A stretch of DNA of 64,000 nt from Heligmosomoides polygyrus polygyrus (GCA_947396885.1 OX377201.1:7984934-8048933); one strand, 5' to 3'; counted from the first letter of the stretch, positions 24,601 through 39,600 are shown. Program-made: numbers and translations. The notes: generated by a model not told the origin, from the letters alone.

Positions 24601-27600
24601 TCGAAAGGGTGGCACGGCGTCGGACGTTCTTCGTCTTCTTCGACGCTCTTGAAAGCTCCCCAAGCCGCTCGTTTCCTCCTGCTCAGCTCTGGTGCTAATT
24701 GGTTGGCCATCTTGATTTCGCGACCCAGATACACATAGTTGGAGCATTCGGAGATGTTCGTTCCGTTAAGCGAGAATGGTGCATCAGAAACTTGTCCGTT
24801 CCTCATGAGCATTTCACGAAGAAGACCAACGCGTTGGTCAGACGTCTTCGTGAACGCCCTGAACGACCAATATGACGTTCTTCGTGTCCCTTGAGCGAGG
24901 AGGGTCCATTGGACCACTCTGGCACGCGACAGGGACGAATGGAGACGCTGCTCGCGCCCGCTCGAGCAAGTCGATGATCAACAGGATGACAGGTGATACA
25001 GGTGATATAATACACAACAGAGCATTTTAATAACATCCTACAAGAGAATGAGGAAATGAAAAAAGGACCATGATCAGAGCGCCATGTGAATTTTCTCATG
25101 TGACTCTTTTATAAGGAGTTTTTTGTTTGCATAGCGGCACAATCTGATAAAGCTCTAAAAGAAATTCTTTTACAATATCCCACGAAATCGTCCTATGATC
25201 GCGAGAAAGCCGCGATAAACACAATGGTAAGGCTGCTGTGGGTTTCGCAACGGTTCTTAAAGATCGTAAGATCTATTCGACGTTATGGGTCCCGCTGCAC
25301 ACAAACCGACTCACACGGTCGGTACTCTGCGACAGACGTGAACGGGCTCACTTGTTATTTCTTGCCCTATGTTCACCGTGGATGGCTGTCTCCTCGTTTT
25401 CGCATAACGTAAGGGGAACGTTACTTGACTCGAAGGCTGTGTGTTGTTGCTTTACCTGGTATAATATATACTGTGTCATGTGGAAGATTCAAGAAAAGAT
25501 TGGTTGAATCCAACATATCTTTGTTGACCGAATATCTTAAAGGAAGACGCAGAAGGCAGAAATATATAGGCCTCAGCGAGTTATAGACCATCGCTGAACG
25601 GCACGGTGTAGTGTCGTTGGGGCAGCAAGGCCTCACTGTTGCAGGAGCTGCATGGCAGGCAGTGTTAGTATTAGCGTGATGTTAATCCCACAGATCTGTC
25701 ATACAAGGGGCTGGGCTCGGCCACGGCTTACCGAAGCCGGCGGGTTGCCGGGTAAGTACGACGAAGGGTTTAACTAACACTGTTGCTGTTGCTCCTGACC
25801 TGGACCCTTCATATGTTCAACCACTAGCACAGTACAGATTAGTTGGGCTGCAAACTTGGATGGAAATCAAGATGTGGATCAATGCTCTGTTTTGATAGTG
25901 CCGCTGAAGCCACCAGATATTAGACTTCTTCCAAGATTTGGTCTTCGCCTTTATTGCTCATCTGTTCGTACGGTATAAAATCAAAATTGCAGCGACTATG
26001 TAATTCAAGGTTTGAAGGCCGAGGTTTTCACGGTTACCCCTGAATGATCAATGTTGTTTGTAAAATCCCCATAACGATTAGCTATTTTCGACGATAGCTT
26101 TTAAGGTCACTATTTGCGTGAACTTGCTGAGGTACCGATACTTTCAGGAACTGCCTTCCTTCTGGATATACTTCGCCGAACACGTACTCAAAAACTTGAG
26201 GATAGTGTTAACACGTGAGTTATTTGAGGCTCAATAAGCAGGGATTGTAATCCAATACGGGATGCCTTCATCAAAGAGTTTTGCTATAAGGAGTCCGCAG
26301 AACTTCCTCGATTCGAATTCCGGTTTCCGACCATTTTTAGCTAACCTAATTCGTCCCGTATTGAGATACTTTGAAGCGGAGTATAGGATAAGAAATAGTC
26401 ACTGTTCAACATCATTTTAGTACTGAATGATAATCTCATCGATTTAAAATACCCCATTTGTGCAACTGTGAGTAGTGAAGTGATCTCCAACAACACAAAT
26501 TGCACTGCTACGCGGATTTGAGATATAGTTATGACGATGAAGATCATCTTAAACTTGGGTAATTAAACCTTTGTTTTTAATAATACACAAAATAGTACGC
26601 ACGCGACTAACGAATATCGAACTGAAGATTCGAGGTGAAGCAATGTTGATATGCGATGAGAAACCTGGTTAAATATAAATGGTAAATGATTAACTACACG
26701 AAACACAATAAGGCAAATAACATGACTTCATATGAACAGAACCGAAACTATATGAGACCCCAAACGGGCTATGTGAACAGCGCAAGACACAAATACTACT
26801 GGTATACCAAAAAACCCACTTTGTAAGAGAACTAACTCATATGATGGCCATGCAAGGCAGTGCAGAGCAAACCATGAGTAAATGCCGCATATAAGAACAG
26901 AGGGTAATATAGAAACAAAATATATGAAGAATAACAAGATGTGATAACAACACAATAACGGATTACGACACTACAGTACTATGAGCACACGAAAGATACA
27001 TGAGAAGCATGATAAATCAGAACACATGTATACATCAAAAACCACAAAGGGAACGCACAAGAAGGAAACGAAGAAAAAGAATCCTCCTGAGGTCGAAACC
27101 AGGAGGCAGACACGCGCAGCATGAGAACTCTTCTCCAGAAGCCGATCCGAGGCTCTCCGGACCGCCGCAACCCAAACCTAGACGCGCAATGACAAATCCC
27201 GGTTGAGTCACACCTGAAAGTCAGGCGGGGGAGAGAGAGTACGTGAGGAGAAGAGGGCCCCGGGAGTTTGCCCGCGGTCGAATGGGGCGCCGAATTTTCC
27301 AGGACGACTTGTCGTCGAGAGGAGTACTGCGATGCAAATCAAATATTCTTGTTACCGAAACAGTTAAGATTGCTACTAATAGACCCGATAACGGCTGAAT
27401 AAAACGCAAAATCATGCGTCATCTATGGATATGCACGGCGTGATAAAAAATGCACCCTCGTTCCATTGATCAAACAGTTCTTGTCCTGGTAGCTAGACAT
27501 ATTTACAAAACGTTTGTAACACCACGAACTAAAACGTTCAGTGGTATTGCGTCATTCGCTATTTTATTCCAAGATTACAGCAGGTTCTTGATCGTTGGTG

Positions 27601-30600
27601 TAAATTTCATTCACGTTGAATCAAATCTGTGTCGACCACCTAATCAAAAACTGTTGCAATAAAAAAGCAGCGGAAAAGACGCAGTAGAATTAGATAAGCA
27701 AAGCAAAGTGAAGAGATTGCACGCTTTTACAGAAAGACAAAGATTTGTATGCGAATTACTTCATAGCAATTACCCATTACTTCACAGCGCAAGCTGTAGC
27801 TTAAAGGATAGTAAATTAATATGATTAAGACGAAAACGTTGCTAGTGCAGTGGTGGAGTTTGAGCGAATAGTTAAGCGAGCACACGCCAACACGGATTGA
27901 TGCCACAGCATATTCCTCATACTTTAGTAATTAAATCATCCAGATACCAAGTAACGTACGATAAATTACAATGCATACAGCGGATTGCAAGGCATATTGA
28001 TCGTAGGAATTATAAAACCAAATACAAACGAGTAATACTGACATATAACACCCTTTTTCCGCGTATTTAATGAGAATCAATCAGAATGAGGTCCGCGTCG
28101 AATAAGTGAGGACAAAGATAAAGGTAGGCAAGCACATGAGGTAAGGATACGCGGGAAGGCTTGCGAGCGACGCCCAGGGACGGAACACGGGCTGTGTCTG
28201 CTACTTGCGACGTTCAGGGGCTCCGACATTGTTTAGAGTGCCGGGCCTCAGCTTCTACGTCTGCGTTGCCCTTTGACTGTGAAGCCCCGCTCTCTCAAAG
28301 TTGTGCTCGCGGAACAGCACACTAGTAGATAAATTTAGTAGTATCCTTTCTTACGTTACGTCCAAATATGGCCAAGCACGGTACACGAACGATTTTACGC
28401 CTCTGAGTCCTCTGCCCAAGCAAGGGCGCGACAGAGAGAGTTGCTGATACCATTCTGGAACCGGTTTTGAAGAAATGGTGGCTATTCCTTACGTTTCACG
28501 TAACGTGTTTCGGTTTCCGGCAAATATAAGAATTTCCGCTCTGTATTTCTGCTCCGTTTTTTTCCCAAAAAAATCTGTGCATCTCCGTCCGTTATAGTCG
28601 CTCAGCCGTATGTTATACTTCCTCCTCTGCAATTTCGTTATTTTAGCAGAGATGAAACAGTCAGAAGAATTGGACGTTTCTGCCTCGTGGTTTGTCTCGC
28701 TAGCTTCATCGTTGCTAATAACAACCAGTGAGGTAAACCTTTAGAATTTTTGGATCTATCCTAAAAAGGAGGGAGAATCCGTAAAGTGTCAGTTTCGAGT
28801 GTCATTCCATGCCCCTCAATTTAATAACTTTAATTTAAATGAAATCCCTTGCATCATGGGCCAACAGTGAAGCTCTCATAGAAACAAAAGCAAGAAATTA
28901 GAGACGCAAATCAATAAATACCTTCTCCAATTGGGATAGACCCGAATTTTATTCCGGACTATTCATTGAGGTAAAGTATCTGGCATGTTTCAGAATTATA
29001 TTCAGTACAAGCACATATGTCTGGAAATGATTGACCTCCTCGTAAATTGCAAAAGCAAAGTCGCCTATACGGTATGGCGCATCATGCGTTATCAGGAACT
29101 GTATACTGCTAGAAAATATTGCAATTTTAGAGTGGAGCAACAGGCCTATTTAATAGTTTGTATATGTTATCTCGTGTCTATCCTGAAAACTCTCGTTACT
29201 TGGGACAACGACTGAATCGGCCGTTGAAGGACTGGGTACCAATTCGGGTGAGTTTGATCTGCTTTTCGCTTCTCTAATGTAGTGCTCTGCAACAGCCGCG
29301 TTAGGAGGGAACAGCCTACGCAATGCGACAAGTACGCAGTTGAGACAACAAGCATGAGTGCTTAAGGAGTGCCTATATCAGCGCGCTGTAAGTAGGCATG
29401 AAGGAGGGATTTCTAAAAAATGTTGCTCTCCCCTTGCTCTATAGATCCCATACGTGACAGCATTAAACGTTTAACTATAAATCCCTCCCGGACATCATTT
29501 TGAATACGGAACTACGGCTGCTCTGCCTTTGCTGGGCGTTTAATGATGAAAAGAAGATGCATCCACATTGGGTCTGTCTATTTATATTTAAACTCAAATT
29601 TGAGAGGGGCTTATACTTCAGCCAGTGATCGGCGCTACGTTGTGGAAGCTACCAATATCAGTCATCTGCGCTGCCCAATCGATATTGGTAGTTTCCAAGA
29701 CGTCGAGCATAAATTCCGCCTTAACCCGCGAATAAAAGTTTAGATCTTCTTTAGAGTCTGTTCCCCTTCGCAAGGATACCGCCACGGCTCCACCCTTCCT
29801 GATCCTGTTCTATATATCAGAATGGACATCAGATACTTTCGAGTTCATGTGTAACGTAACAGTCCAGCGCTGCTTCAGCGCCTTCTAGGCCACTTTCCAG
29901 ACACCTCGAGATTGAAGCCTACTTTACAGACTCTCTCTTCTTTTCCTCACAGAACGTGGCCGTACCATCTCAGGCGAATTAGCCATGCGAGCGACACCGA
30001 ATTCACGACACCGAATAGTATCATGCGGTTCCGGTCGCGTGACTATTGCTGTCCAGTACAGTATCCTTGTCTCCATTGCGATGAGGCGGCTTTCCTTTTC
30101 TTCGTCTCAAAAACGTACATCACTACCAGCCAGACAATGGGAGCTTAAGCACTCTGGCATCTTCTTGTCGCAAAACACCAGTCAGCGAGCGCCGCTTGGT
30201 TGAGGCTGAGTGAGCTCACTTCATAAATCAGACTGCCGTCAGACGCTACTGCTTATCCAAACTACCTGAAAACTGAAGTGCGTAAAAATCCAGTAGCGTT
30301 AATCTTAATGTAGCTGGACTAGAAATTTTCACGTTTAGTGTGAGCCCGAACATCTACGGCCGCATCAAGGTCGCATCTGCCACTCGGGTTCAATCTTACC
30401 TTCACCAGCAACATTACATCGTCAGCATAAAGCATCGTCTGTGGGACTGGTTTCTGAGGATCTCGTGTAGTGGTATCTGTGGAGACAACAACAAAAAAAG
30501 AGGAAAGCGCAGAGGCAGCTCCACGTACAGCGAGAGGGAGATCTCGGTGCATGCCGCAGTTCGTACACTACCCTTTGGCGAGACTACAGCATTCTCATCC

Positions 30601-33600
30601 AATATACAAGTTTTTCAGAAAGTTTCGCCATGTTATCGCATGGCGCACCATACATATAGCCTCATGCGGTACGCGATCAAAGGTCTCCTTAATGTTTAGC
30701 AAAATATACTGCCTTTGTTTCTTGCGAAAGGCGGGAGTCGTTTTGACATCGATGTTGTGACAACCAATCACAAAGCCAGATTGGTTTTTGAAAAGGTTAA
30801 CGACACCAAGAATTCGCCTTCCGACAATTCGCTTAAAGGCCATCATTTCGTGTGGAAGAAAAATCAGAATTCGACGGTAACTGGCGCTGTCTATATTGCT
30901 GCACTCTCAAATCGAAGTCGACGTAATTTTTTGCCAAACGCCAGGCATCTTCCTCTGGACTACAACAAGCAAAGTACCAAAACTTCGACTTCTATAATTC
31001 GGCTGACAGGTTATCTGGACCGGTCGCCTTGGCCAGTGTCATCTTCCTCGGAGAAAATTCAGTTTCCTCCACAGTGATCTTGTGGACGGGACTCTGGACA
31101 ATAAGCCTAGAAGGGAACGCCAGATGATTGAACTTTTTTGTCCGCAGCCACTTCATTCTTGCAGTTTTTCATCTCCCCGACCCGCTTCAGCCTCGGAGGG
31201 AGGATCTTTAAAGGGCAGATGAGCGGTCGCTGCTGCGCGGCCATCGTTTCATACGGCACCATCTTCGTATCTGTGATCAAGTTTCGGTTGCGATCTTTTA
31301 GAAGGATGGAGTCTTCTTCGTCTTGTATTCTCAGTGTAGAAAGAGAACACGGTGTTCACTATGTTGAAGCGTGTGCATATTCAAGGATACTCTCACCATC
31401 TACGCAACCCATAACCGAATCTGCCATTACAGCTGTACCGGTCTGACCAGGATACTATCTCAACGGTAGGTCGGAACGGCGCAAGTGTTGTATATGGGCA
31501 GAACCGCCTCTCTCTGGGTAGTAACAAACTGCAGGTATCTCGACCCCAATACAACTCTGCGCAGAGTTAGGGGCGACGGAAGTAGCGGGTTGGCGCCCTG
31601 TTGATTCACGTGCTCCAGAGCTGACGGGCGCGCGCGGGATGAGGGCTCGTATCGCGGCTGAGCGCAGTGCTCAGGTGGCGTAGTAGGGAAGAGCTCGGGC
31701 TCGTAAACGCGGGGTCGGGGTTTGGATCCTGCAGACTGCGTTTGTTTTGCACTTTTGCAAAATCCATGTTCATCATATAGGTAATCCACTTAGGGGTACT
31801 ATAGTGTGTTACAGAGCATGTTTACATATAACATACCACCCATACAGTTAACAAGGCTGGTCCAGGCAGGGTCACCGATTTCACTGAAACTTTGTCTAGG
31901 GGGTTATTTGGGGTGCTGATCACGAATCTGACATCCGTTTTTCACGATTCTATCTCTCCCTGCCGTCATCGGCAGAAACTTTAAGAATGTAATCCTGTGC
32001 CTTCCTGTATCTATATTATTCAGCCAAATCGTGAAAAACGAATGTCAGATTCGTGATCAGCACCCCAAATAACCCCCCTTGACGAAGTTTCAGCGAAAAA
32101 AATTTTTTTGACCGAAATCTTGTCGGTGGAGTCAGAACTTTAACTAGTGCCACAAAATATCTATCGTTACATAACTACAGCTTCACACAAAATAGGCTTC
32201 AAACAAGTGCTGCACAGAAGTGAATATTTTAGCGAATCCGTAGTTTGAAGCATATGTTGTATGTAAACGTGCTCTATAACACACTATAATACCCCTAGGT
32301 GGATTACCTATATGATGAACATGGATTTTGCAAAAGTGCAAAACGACCGCAGTCTGCAGGATCCAAACCCCCGACCCGCGTTTACGAGCCCGAGCTCCTT
32401 CCTACTACGCCACCTGAGCACTGCGCTCAGCCGCGATACGAGCCCTCATCCCGCGCGCGCCCGTCAGCTCTGGAGCACGTGAATCAACAGGGTGCCAACC
32501 CGCGACTTCCGTCGCCCCTAACTCTGCGCAGAGTTGTATTGGGGTCGAGATACCTGCAGTTTGTTACTACCCAGAGAGAGGCGGTTCTGCCCATATACAA
32601 CACTTGCGCCGTTCCGACCTACCGTTGAGATAGTATCCTGGTGAGACCGTTCCACAGTTGCCTGGCTTTGCGAGTGTGCTCTCTTGGACGCCGTAGCATT
32701 ATCTCGAAAATCGTGAACTGACATAAAACAACACGATGTGACATATGGATTGTTCGTAAGACTACTTTCACCTGCGTTAAGGGCATGTCGTCTACATTCG
32801 AATGTACGTGCTCGGTTCAGCTTGTAGAGGCGAGCAGTTTCCGATGGCACCCCGTGTAGGAACGCGCATAGTCCTATGGCATACCACCGGCGTCGAGTCT
32901 GGCAACGCTGTCGGCGACAGTGTTACGTGGGTAGCTGCGCATATATAACGACCTATACATATACACGGTGAACCAAAATAAAGTGGGCAAGATTTTTTTG
33001 TCGAAATTATAAAACAACCAACAATTCGAGAATAAATTACAACAATACAAACATTAGGGCACATCATGTTTAAGTGTTTTCGAAGTGGTTTCCCTTGTAG
33101 CAGATGCAGATGGCCAAACGTTTCGCGAATTTGTCAGCGATGGGGCACAGATAATCAGGAGACAACCACTCCCACTATTGGCACAAGGATTCCTTCGGAC
33201 CTTTGTCATACCATCACTCACCCCCGAGCGACGCCTAATGATATGCACCCATATCGATTCCATCGCGCCGCCCTATCGATATGGGAGCATATGGCCTTTG
33301 TCATACCATCGCTCACTCCGAGCGACGCCTAATGATATGCTCCCATATCGATCGGGCGGCGCGATGGAATCGATATGGTTGCATAATATTGGGCGTCGCT
33401 CGGGGTGAGCGATGGCATGACAAAGGCCTATCATTAGGCGTCGCTTGGGGTGAGCGATGGTATGGCAAAGGCCTCAAGGACTCGAGACGGCGGTGGCGTT
33501 TGACGCCGACCCTAGCCTCTAAAATGCCCACACACTGTACTCCATCGGATGGAAATCCGGAGAATACGGCGACCATTCCGAAGACGTGATGAAGTCGGGG

Positions 33601-36600
33601 AAATTGGCCTTGCACCACGCCTGCGCACTCCTCGCACTATGTGCGGGTGCAGAGTCCTGTTGGAACGTCCAATGGGCATCACCGAAGCGCTGGTGGGCCC
33701 AAGGAAGAACTACGGACTCAAGAATGTCTCGTTGGTACACATCTTCGCCGATTTTAACTCCTTTATCCACGAAGGCCAGGGGTCTTGCCGCTGACGAGGA
33801 TTCCGCCCCAAACCATGACAGATTGTGGGTTTTGAACGATAGCAGAGGTGCTTGGAGCCTCTGTAGACCACATCCTACCATTTTTGCGATTGTGCGCCTG
33901 CTCGACGGTGAACAGTTTCTCATCCGTGAACAGAATCTGTCCCCAGCTACGACCTGCGGTCCATCGTCGAAAAATTCGCGAAACGTTTGGCCCTCTGCAT
34001 CCGCTCCAAAAGAGGCCACTTCGAAACCACTTGAACATACGTACCCTAATGTTTGTATTGTTGTAATTTAGTTGACGTTTTCTCAAATTGTTGGTTGTTT
34101 TATAATGATGACGAAAAAATCTTGTCCACGTCATTTTCGTTTACCCTGTATAGGCAGCACAGATAGGAGGCTCAAATTTGAGGCGATCTTCAAAACCTCA
34201 ATTTTCATTCTAATGTTGAAATAATTTAAATTTTTAGGAATGGTCTCGCATGTACAAATTAGAAGAAATGAAGATGGCCTGGCACATACCAGGCGAACGC
34301 AGTAAGGCAGTGATTGAGGAAATCCTCAATAAATTCATGTTTCCCACTATGAAACTGCTGAAGACTGTGCACGTAGACAGGTTATGTCTTTTAAATTCTG
34401 CTATAAATACACATGAGATGATTCTAGAGATTCTAGAGATTAGATTCTAGAGATGTTTATCTCTAGAATCTAATTTAGCTCGTGAGTAATTAATTTGAGT
34501 TACACAGTCAATTAGTTAATTACATACGTTAACACAACATCACACAGTCAACCTTAAATGTCCTCGGAAAAATGCATGAACAAAAGAAAAGCGGATCGAT
34601 GACCACTGAAGACGCCATCGGGTGTTACAAAGTTTTGTTAGACCTTGTGCCCATTCGTGTTTTAGTTTCAACACACTCGTTCTTGTCAAAACGGTAAAAT
34701 AAAGTGAAGGCAAAGTCTTACAAGGAAACTATCTCAACAGTAGGTCACCACGGCCCAAGTGCTGTATATGGGCAAAATCATCTCTCTCTGGGAAATGACA
34801 AAATGCAAAAATCTCAACCTAAGCACAACTCTGCACAGTGTTATGGACGACGGAAGTTGAACCGTGGGCGGAGTTAGTTCTCTGCCTCAGGGAGCAGGCT
34901 CAAATACGCTGGACACAGCGACGATGGTCGGGCAGTGGTGGCGCAAGCGGTGTAGTGAGACGGCGGAGCGACGTGGCGAGATGCAATGGTTTCTGGTTCA
35001 ACTCTCCTGTGGTGCGACATTTTTGCACTTTCTAAAAACGATCTGCTCCAGTGAACCAAACCACCCTGCGCATAATTGCAACGAGAAAGGCAGCCAGAAA
35101 GGAAACTTGGGGCCGGATTCATCAACGACTTACGTATCTTTAACGGGAACTGTAAGCGAAAATCAGATAACTTATCAAGCGATATGGTGAGCGATAAGCC
35201 GCGTTATCTGAGCTTTTAGCTTACAATTCTCCGTTAAAGTTACGTAAGTTGTTGATGAATCCAGCCCCTGACTCACAGGTACTGTCGTGACTCCAGTCCA
35301 GAGATGGAAAATTTTGCAATAGTCACCTGCTACAATCTACCGTAATGAATTAAAATTTCAAAGACATATGTTACATAAGTTATCAGCGCATTAAATAACC
35401 TCTCTAGGCTATGCTTCATAGTCATAGTTAGGCGAAGAAATTTTTCCATCTCCGGAGCAATGAAAGCACGATAGTAACAATGAGCCACGTTTCCTTTCCG
35501 GCAGCCTTTTTGTCTCGATCTACACAAAGGTCTTTGGCTGCTTGAAGTGGATCTTTTTTATGAAGTGCAAAAAAATTCACCACAAGAGAGTCGAACCACA
35601 AACCGCTCCACCTCACCACGTCGTTCCACACACAGCTTGCGCCACCACTGCTCGATTACGTTGAGTTGTATTCGGGCCGAGATTCTTGCATTTTGTTGTT
35701 TCCTAGAGAGAAGCGATTCTGCCCATATACAACATCTGGGTCCTTCCGACCTACCGCTAAGACTCTTGAGGCCGGATTCATCAACGATTTACAGCAATTT
35801 AACAGAGAAGGTACAGTCGAAATCCCTGATAGCGCGGCTCATGTGGTGAAACATTTCGTCGCGTTATCAGGGATTTCGGCTGTGTTTCCTCTGTTAATTC
35901 GCTGTAAATCGTTGATGAATCCGGTCCCTGGTTAAACTTTAGTGTCCTGTGTTGAACCGAATTTTATTTAACATTTTCAGAGAGGAACTGAAAAGAACAT
36001 TTACTATATTGAACTCGGTTCTCACTGGAGGTTCCACTTGCTTCTCGCTGCCTCCATCTCCACTTTATCAGTCTCACAGCACATCGCTACCATGGTTCAA
36101 TGCCAACATACCAAACTCAGCAGTATACAAAGACGGTCTGTAATTTCAACGATTTATGTAGACAACATGAGCCCATGAGCCGCGTGCACACTTTGCAGCG
36201 GCAGCGCGGCAGCCACGCTGAAGCATAGCGGGGCGGAGTCCCACTGCGGCAGCGGAGGCCGCAGTGAGAGGGGTGTGCACAGTTCCGCTGCCGCAGTGCT
36301 GCCGGCAGCTGAAGCATGGGGGGGGGGGGGGGAGGGAGGAGGGGTCGAGCGTTCTACCCCCTCGTCTCCCTTGCCCGTCCACCCCTAACCACCTGGGCTT
36401 GCTCGAGAGTCCAATGGCTGCTTTACGCAGACATTTGCTAGGCCTCTGTTTAAAGGGCATGGGATAGAACGCCACTCCGCCCCGCATCGGCGGTTGCAAC
36501 GAGGAATGACGCGGGCATTCTTCACTGTCGCTGCATGCGGCCGCTGCGCAGTCCAACAGTGCCGCAGTGTGCGAGGCCAGCTCCGCCCACATCCCACTGC

Positions 36601-39600
36601 CCGCTGCAAAGTGTGCACGCTGCTATATTGAATCCTGGAGCCGGATTCATCAACGACTTACGTAACTTTAACAGAGAATTGTAAGCTTATCAAGCGATAT
36701 GGTGAGCGATAAGTCGCTTTAAACGCTCAGATAACGCTTCTTATCGCTCACCATATCGCCTGATAAGCTTACAATTCTCTGTTAAAGTTACATAAGTCGT
36801 TGACAAATCCGGCCCCTGCTTCTGTTTAACTTATAAATAAGAACTAGCACTCAAAAGTTGCAATTACAAACGCGATTTGATTACCTGACGACTTTAGATA
36901 TGCGCGATCCAAATGGCAGAAATGTGCGAGAGGTACTGGTTGAGATATTCGAGAAAATCATCAATCGATCAGAAACATCCCATCGAGAGCACACCCAAGT
37001 GCTGATAACAATATGCTCCATGCTTCACTACGTCATTCATACCAACTATCTCGACTCGGTATGTCTTCAGAGCCAATAGACTAAATGCAACATAAGCAAT
37101 AGATCCATTGATGAGCATGTTTTAGAGCGAACTTGCCTCAGCAACTGAATATCAAAACGAGGTCTTCTCAAACTTAACGGATCCAGTTAAGAAGGATCAC
37201 ATAGCCTATGTCTATGAATCGTTGGTGTACGTCTGCCACATGGTAAGAATTAGGGAACTGTAGTGCCTTGTAAATACTGTTGGACATGAAAGGATCACAA
37301 TAGGCTCTACTTTTCGTTTTTATAAGTATGTCAGTGGGTGTGTTGGAAATAATTTCACCTTGACCTAGCCAAGCAGTGATCCCTCGTCAGTGGAATTACC
37401 ACCTTTCCAATTCGGTGCAAGTCTGGTGGTCCATCCCGTATGTCTTATGTAAAGGCCTTTGCACACTTGCGGCAAAACGGCACGCAGCAGGCAGAAAAAC
37501 TGCGCGTAGGCGGCAAAATTGCCGCGTAGGAGGCAAAACTGTCTCGTAGTAGTGAAGGGGCGACGTATCGCGGCGCTCGTCCTCGCCTCACTCCACAGCC
37601 AACGCGGTTTCATTATCAATATCATTATCAGTTTCTATTCTAGATCCCCGCCACGATGAGCCCTAGAGCCCAGAACAGAACTCTGTCGGCGGCAAAGCGG
37701 CTGCAGCTGCAATAATATCTTGAATCATTATAGGCCCATTCACACTTCTGCGACACCGCGGCACGACAAGTGGGGCGACGTCTCTGCGAAATTCGGCGGT
37801 TGCGGCGCGGTCGCGTTAAGCCCCATGCACACTTCCGCGACAGCGCGACAAGGCCATGGTGAAGCATAGGGCCGCGACGTCCGCGGCGCGACACTGCGAC
37901 ACGTGCCGCAGGGTGGGGGCATGCACACTCTGGCGGCTGTCGCGGCAGCTATCGCAGGCAACGCCGCGCTAAGTGCCGCAGGCTGGAATGGCTCAAATCA
38001 TTCCTGGCGGCGCGGCATGCATGGGGACGTCGGCCCGTTGCCTATAACGATGCTCGAACGCGACCGCGCCGCGACCGCCGGATTTCGCGGAGGTAGCCGT
38101 CGCTCCACTTGCCGCGCCGCGGTGTCGCAGAAGTGTGCATGGGCCTTTAAGCCTTGTTTATTGTGCACGCGACGCGCGACGCGATGCCATGTATAGTGGC
38201 TGAATTGATCAATCGCGTCGCTCGATCAATTTAGCCACTACGCATGCATCGCGTCGCGCGTTGCGTGCATACTAAACAAAGCCTTAGGGCCCGTTTCTAC
38301 TTCGACGCCGAGCGACGCGACGCCACGCATTGCGCCCACATTGATCAAGCGACGCGATCGACCAATTTGGTCACTATACATGCCTTTAGAGCATCGGTAT
38401 AGGCCTCGGAACCGACGTCGCCGTGCATGCTGTGAATTGCCCCAGGAATTATTGGAACCATTCCAGCCAGCGGTAGTCAGCGCAGCGTCGTCTGCGATAG
38501 CCGCCGCGGCTGCCGTTCTGAAAATCTGCACATCTCATGTTTTGAGCAATTCTCTGGTCTATGCAAAAGAAACTATGCCTTTGAAAGCGCCTCATCGGGA
38601 TGCCTTCTAGGTGAAATGCACCAACTGTACAGGTGCTGCACCATGACTTCCAGTTAATAAGCCTAGTATCTTATCCATCCTCTAGCTGTCTATATCTTGA
38701 CCACGCTGTACCTGAAGTTGGTGCATTCCGTGGAGCCGTTGCTTCATCGTTAACTGAGTGATCGAAACGATTTAGCAGTTAATATTGTTCATTGTGAAAT
38801 GATACCACACTTGTTTGGCAAGAACAGAGCGCTGGCGACCGCATGTCATTGTGTGACCCAGAACACATTCAAAGCGCCTCCACGAGATCCCTTAGAAATA
38901 GAATGCGTGGAACATCTCAAAGCGGATTGAGTAATGACGTCCTTTATCCATATCAATTTGCATATAAACCGAAGATTTTTTCATTACAGAAGAACGCAAC
39001 TGCTACAGCAACATTACTCACTGAATTCCATCTCAGAGTCATTCGCCTTCTCATTCGTCTATCATCTAATGTTTACGCTGAGGTTAATTGCTTTCTTTTG
39101 TTCATGTACTCAACTCTTTTTGAGTGTACCTTTCAGGTACGTCTCGCAGCGCAGACAGAACTGTTTTTGGTGTTCAAAGAGTATACAGTTGCGAGAGAAG
39201 CAATGGTCGAAAACATAGTAACAACGCTTACTGATCCAAAGGCAACAAAGGAGCGGATTAAGGTCTGAATTCTTTAGATCTTCGGTGCAATACGGATTTG
39301 GCGGGCTCTATTTTCCACGGAAAAAGGCATAACCATTCACTCTTTCATTTACATAAAAATATCACAAACACTTACCTATATCCGGAAGAGTTGTATTCTT
39401 CGAAATGAAACGAAATTTCCAAAAAACATGGGTGTTAGAAAATGGAAATTACCGAATACAAGAGAGCGAGCATGAATTGTAATAGCCTAGTGTAAGTTAC
39501 AATAAAACGTGAAGTGCTAAAAACCAAATATTGAATACACAAACTAAGCATGCAAAAGAAAGCATAAGGCCTAAAAATTGGAAACAGACAAGTTTTTGAC

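Larger units (their letters stand above)
34727..35768. mobile_element. Foldback element 5 with tRNA-like promoters
   Basis: CTATCTCAACAGTAGGTC near 34,729 mirrors GACCTACCGCTAAGACTC near 35,750, and GTGCTGTATATGGGCAAAAT mirrors ATTCTGCCCATATACAACAT near 35,715. tRNA-like boxes (TGGCGCAAGCGG with TGGTTCAACTC) are in the left arm at 34,937-35,005, with a mirrored GAGTCGAACCACAAACCG at 35,590. Its termini resemble those of foldback element 4, so the two are distant relatives. A family A MITE is nested at 35,109 and another follows at 35,770. Confidence 0.75.

Noticed and set aside
28640..28735. Candidate missing exon of the proteasome activator ([15 protein letters not shown])
   Set aside because: It resembles a family block that is already encoded by the exon at 25,838, and would be out of order here. 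The phase also does not fit well.
31460..32628. Two 109-codon frames, one per strand, with nearly identical products
   Set aside because: They are the two arms of foldback element 4. The similarity reflects the inverted repeat, and the frames have no recognisable domain.
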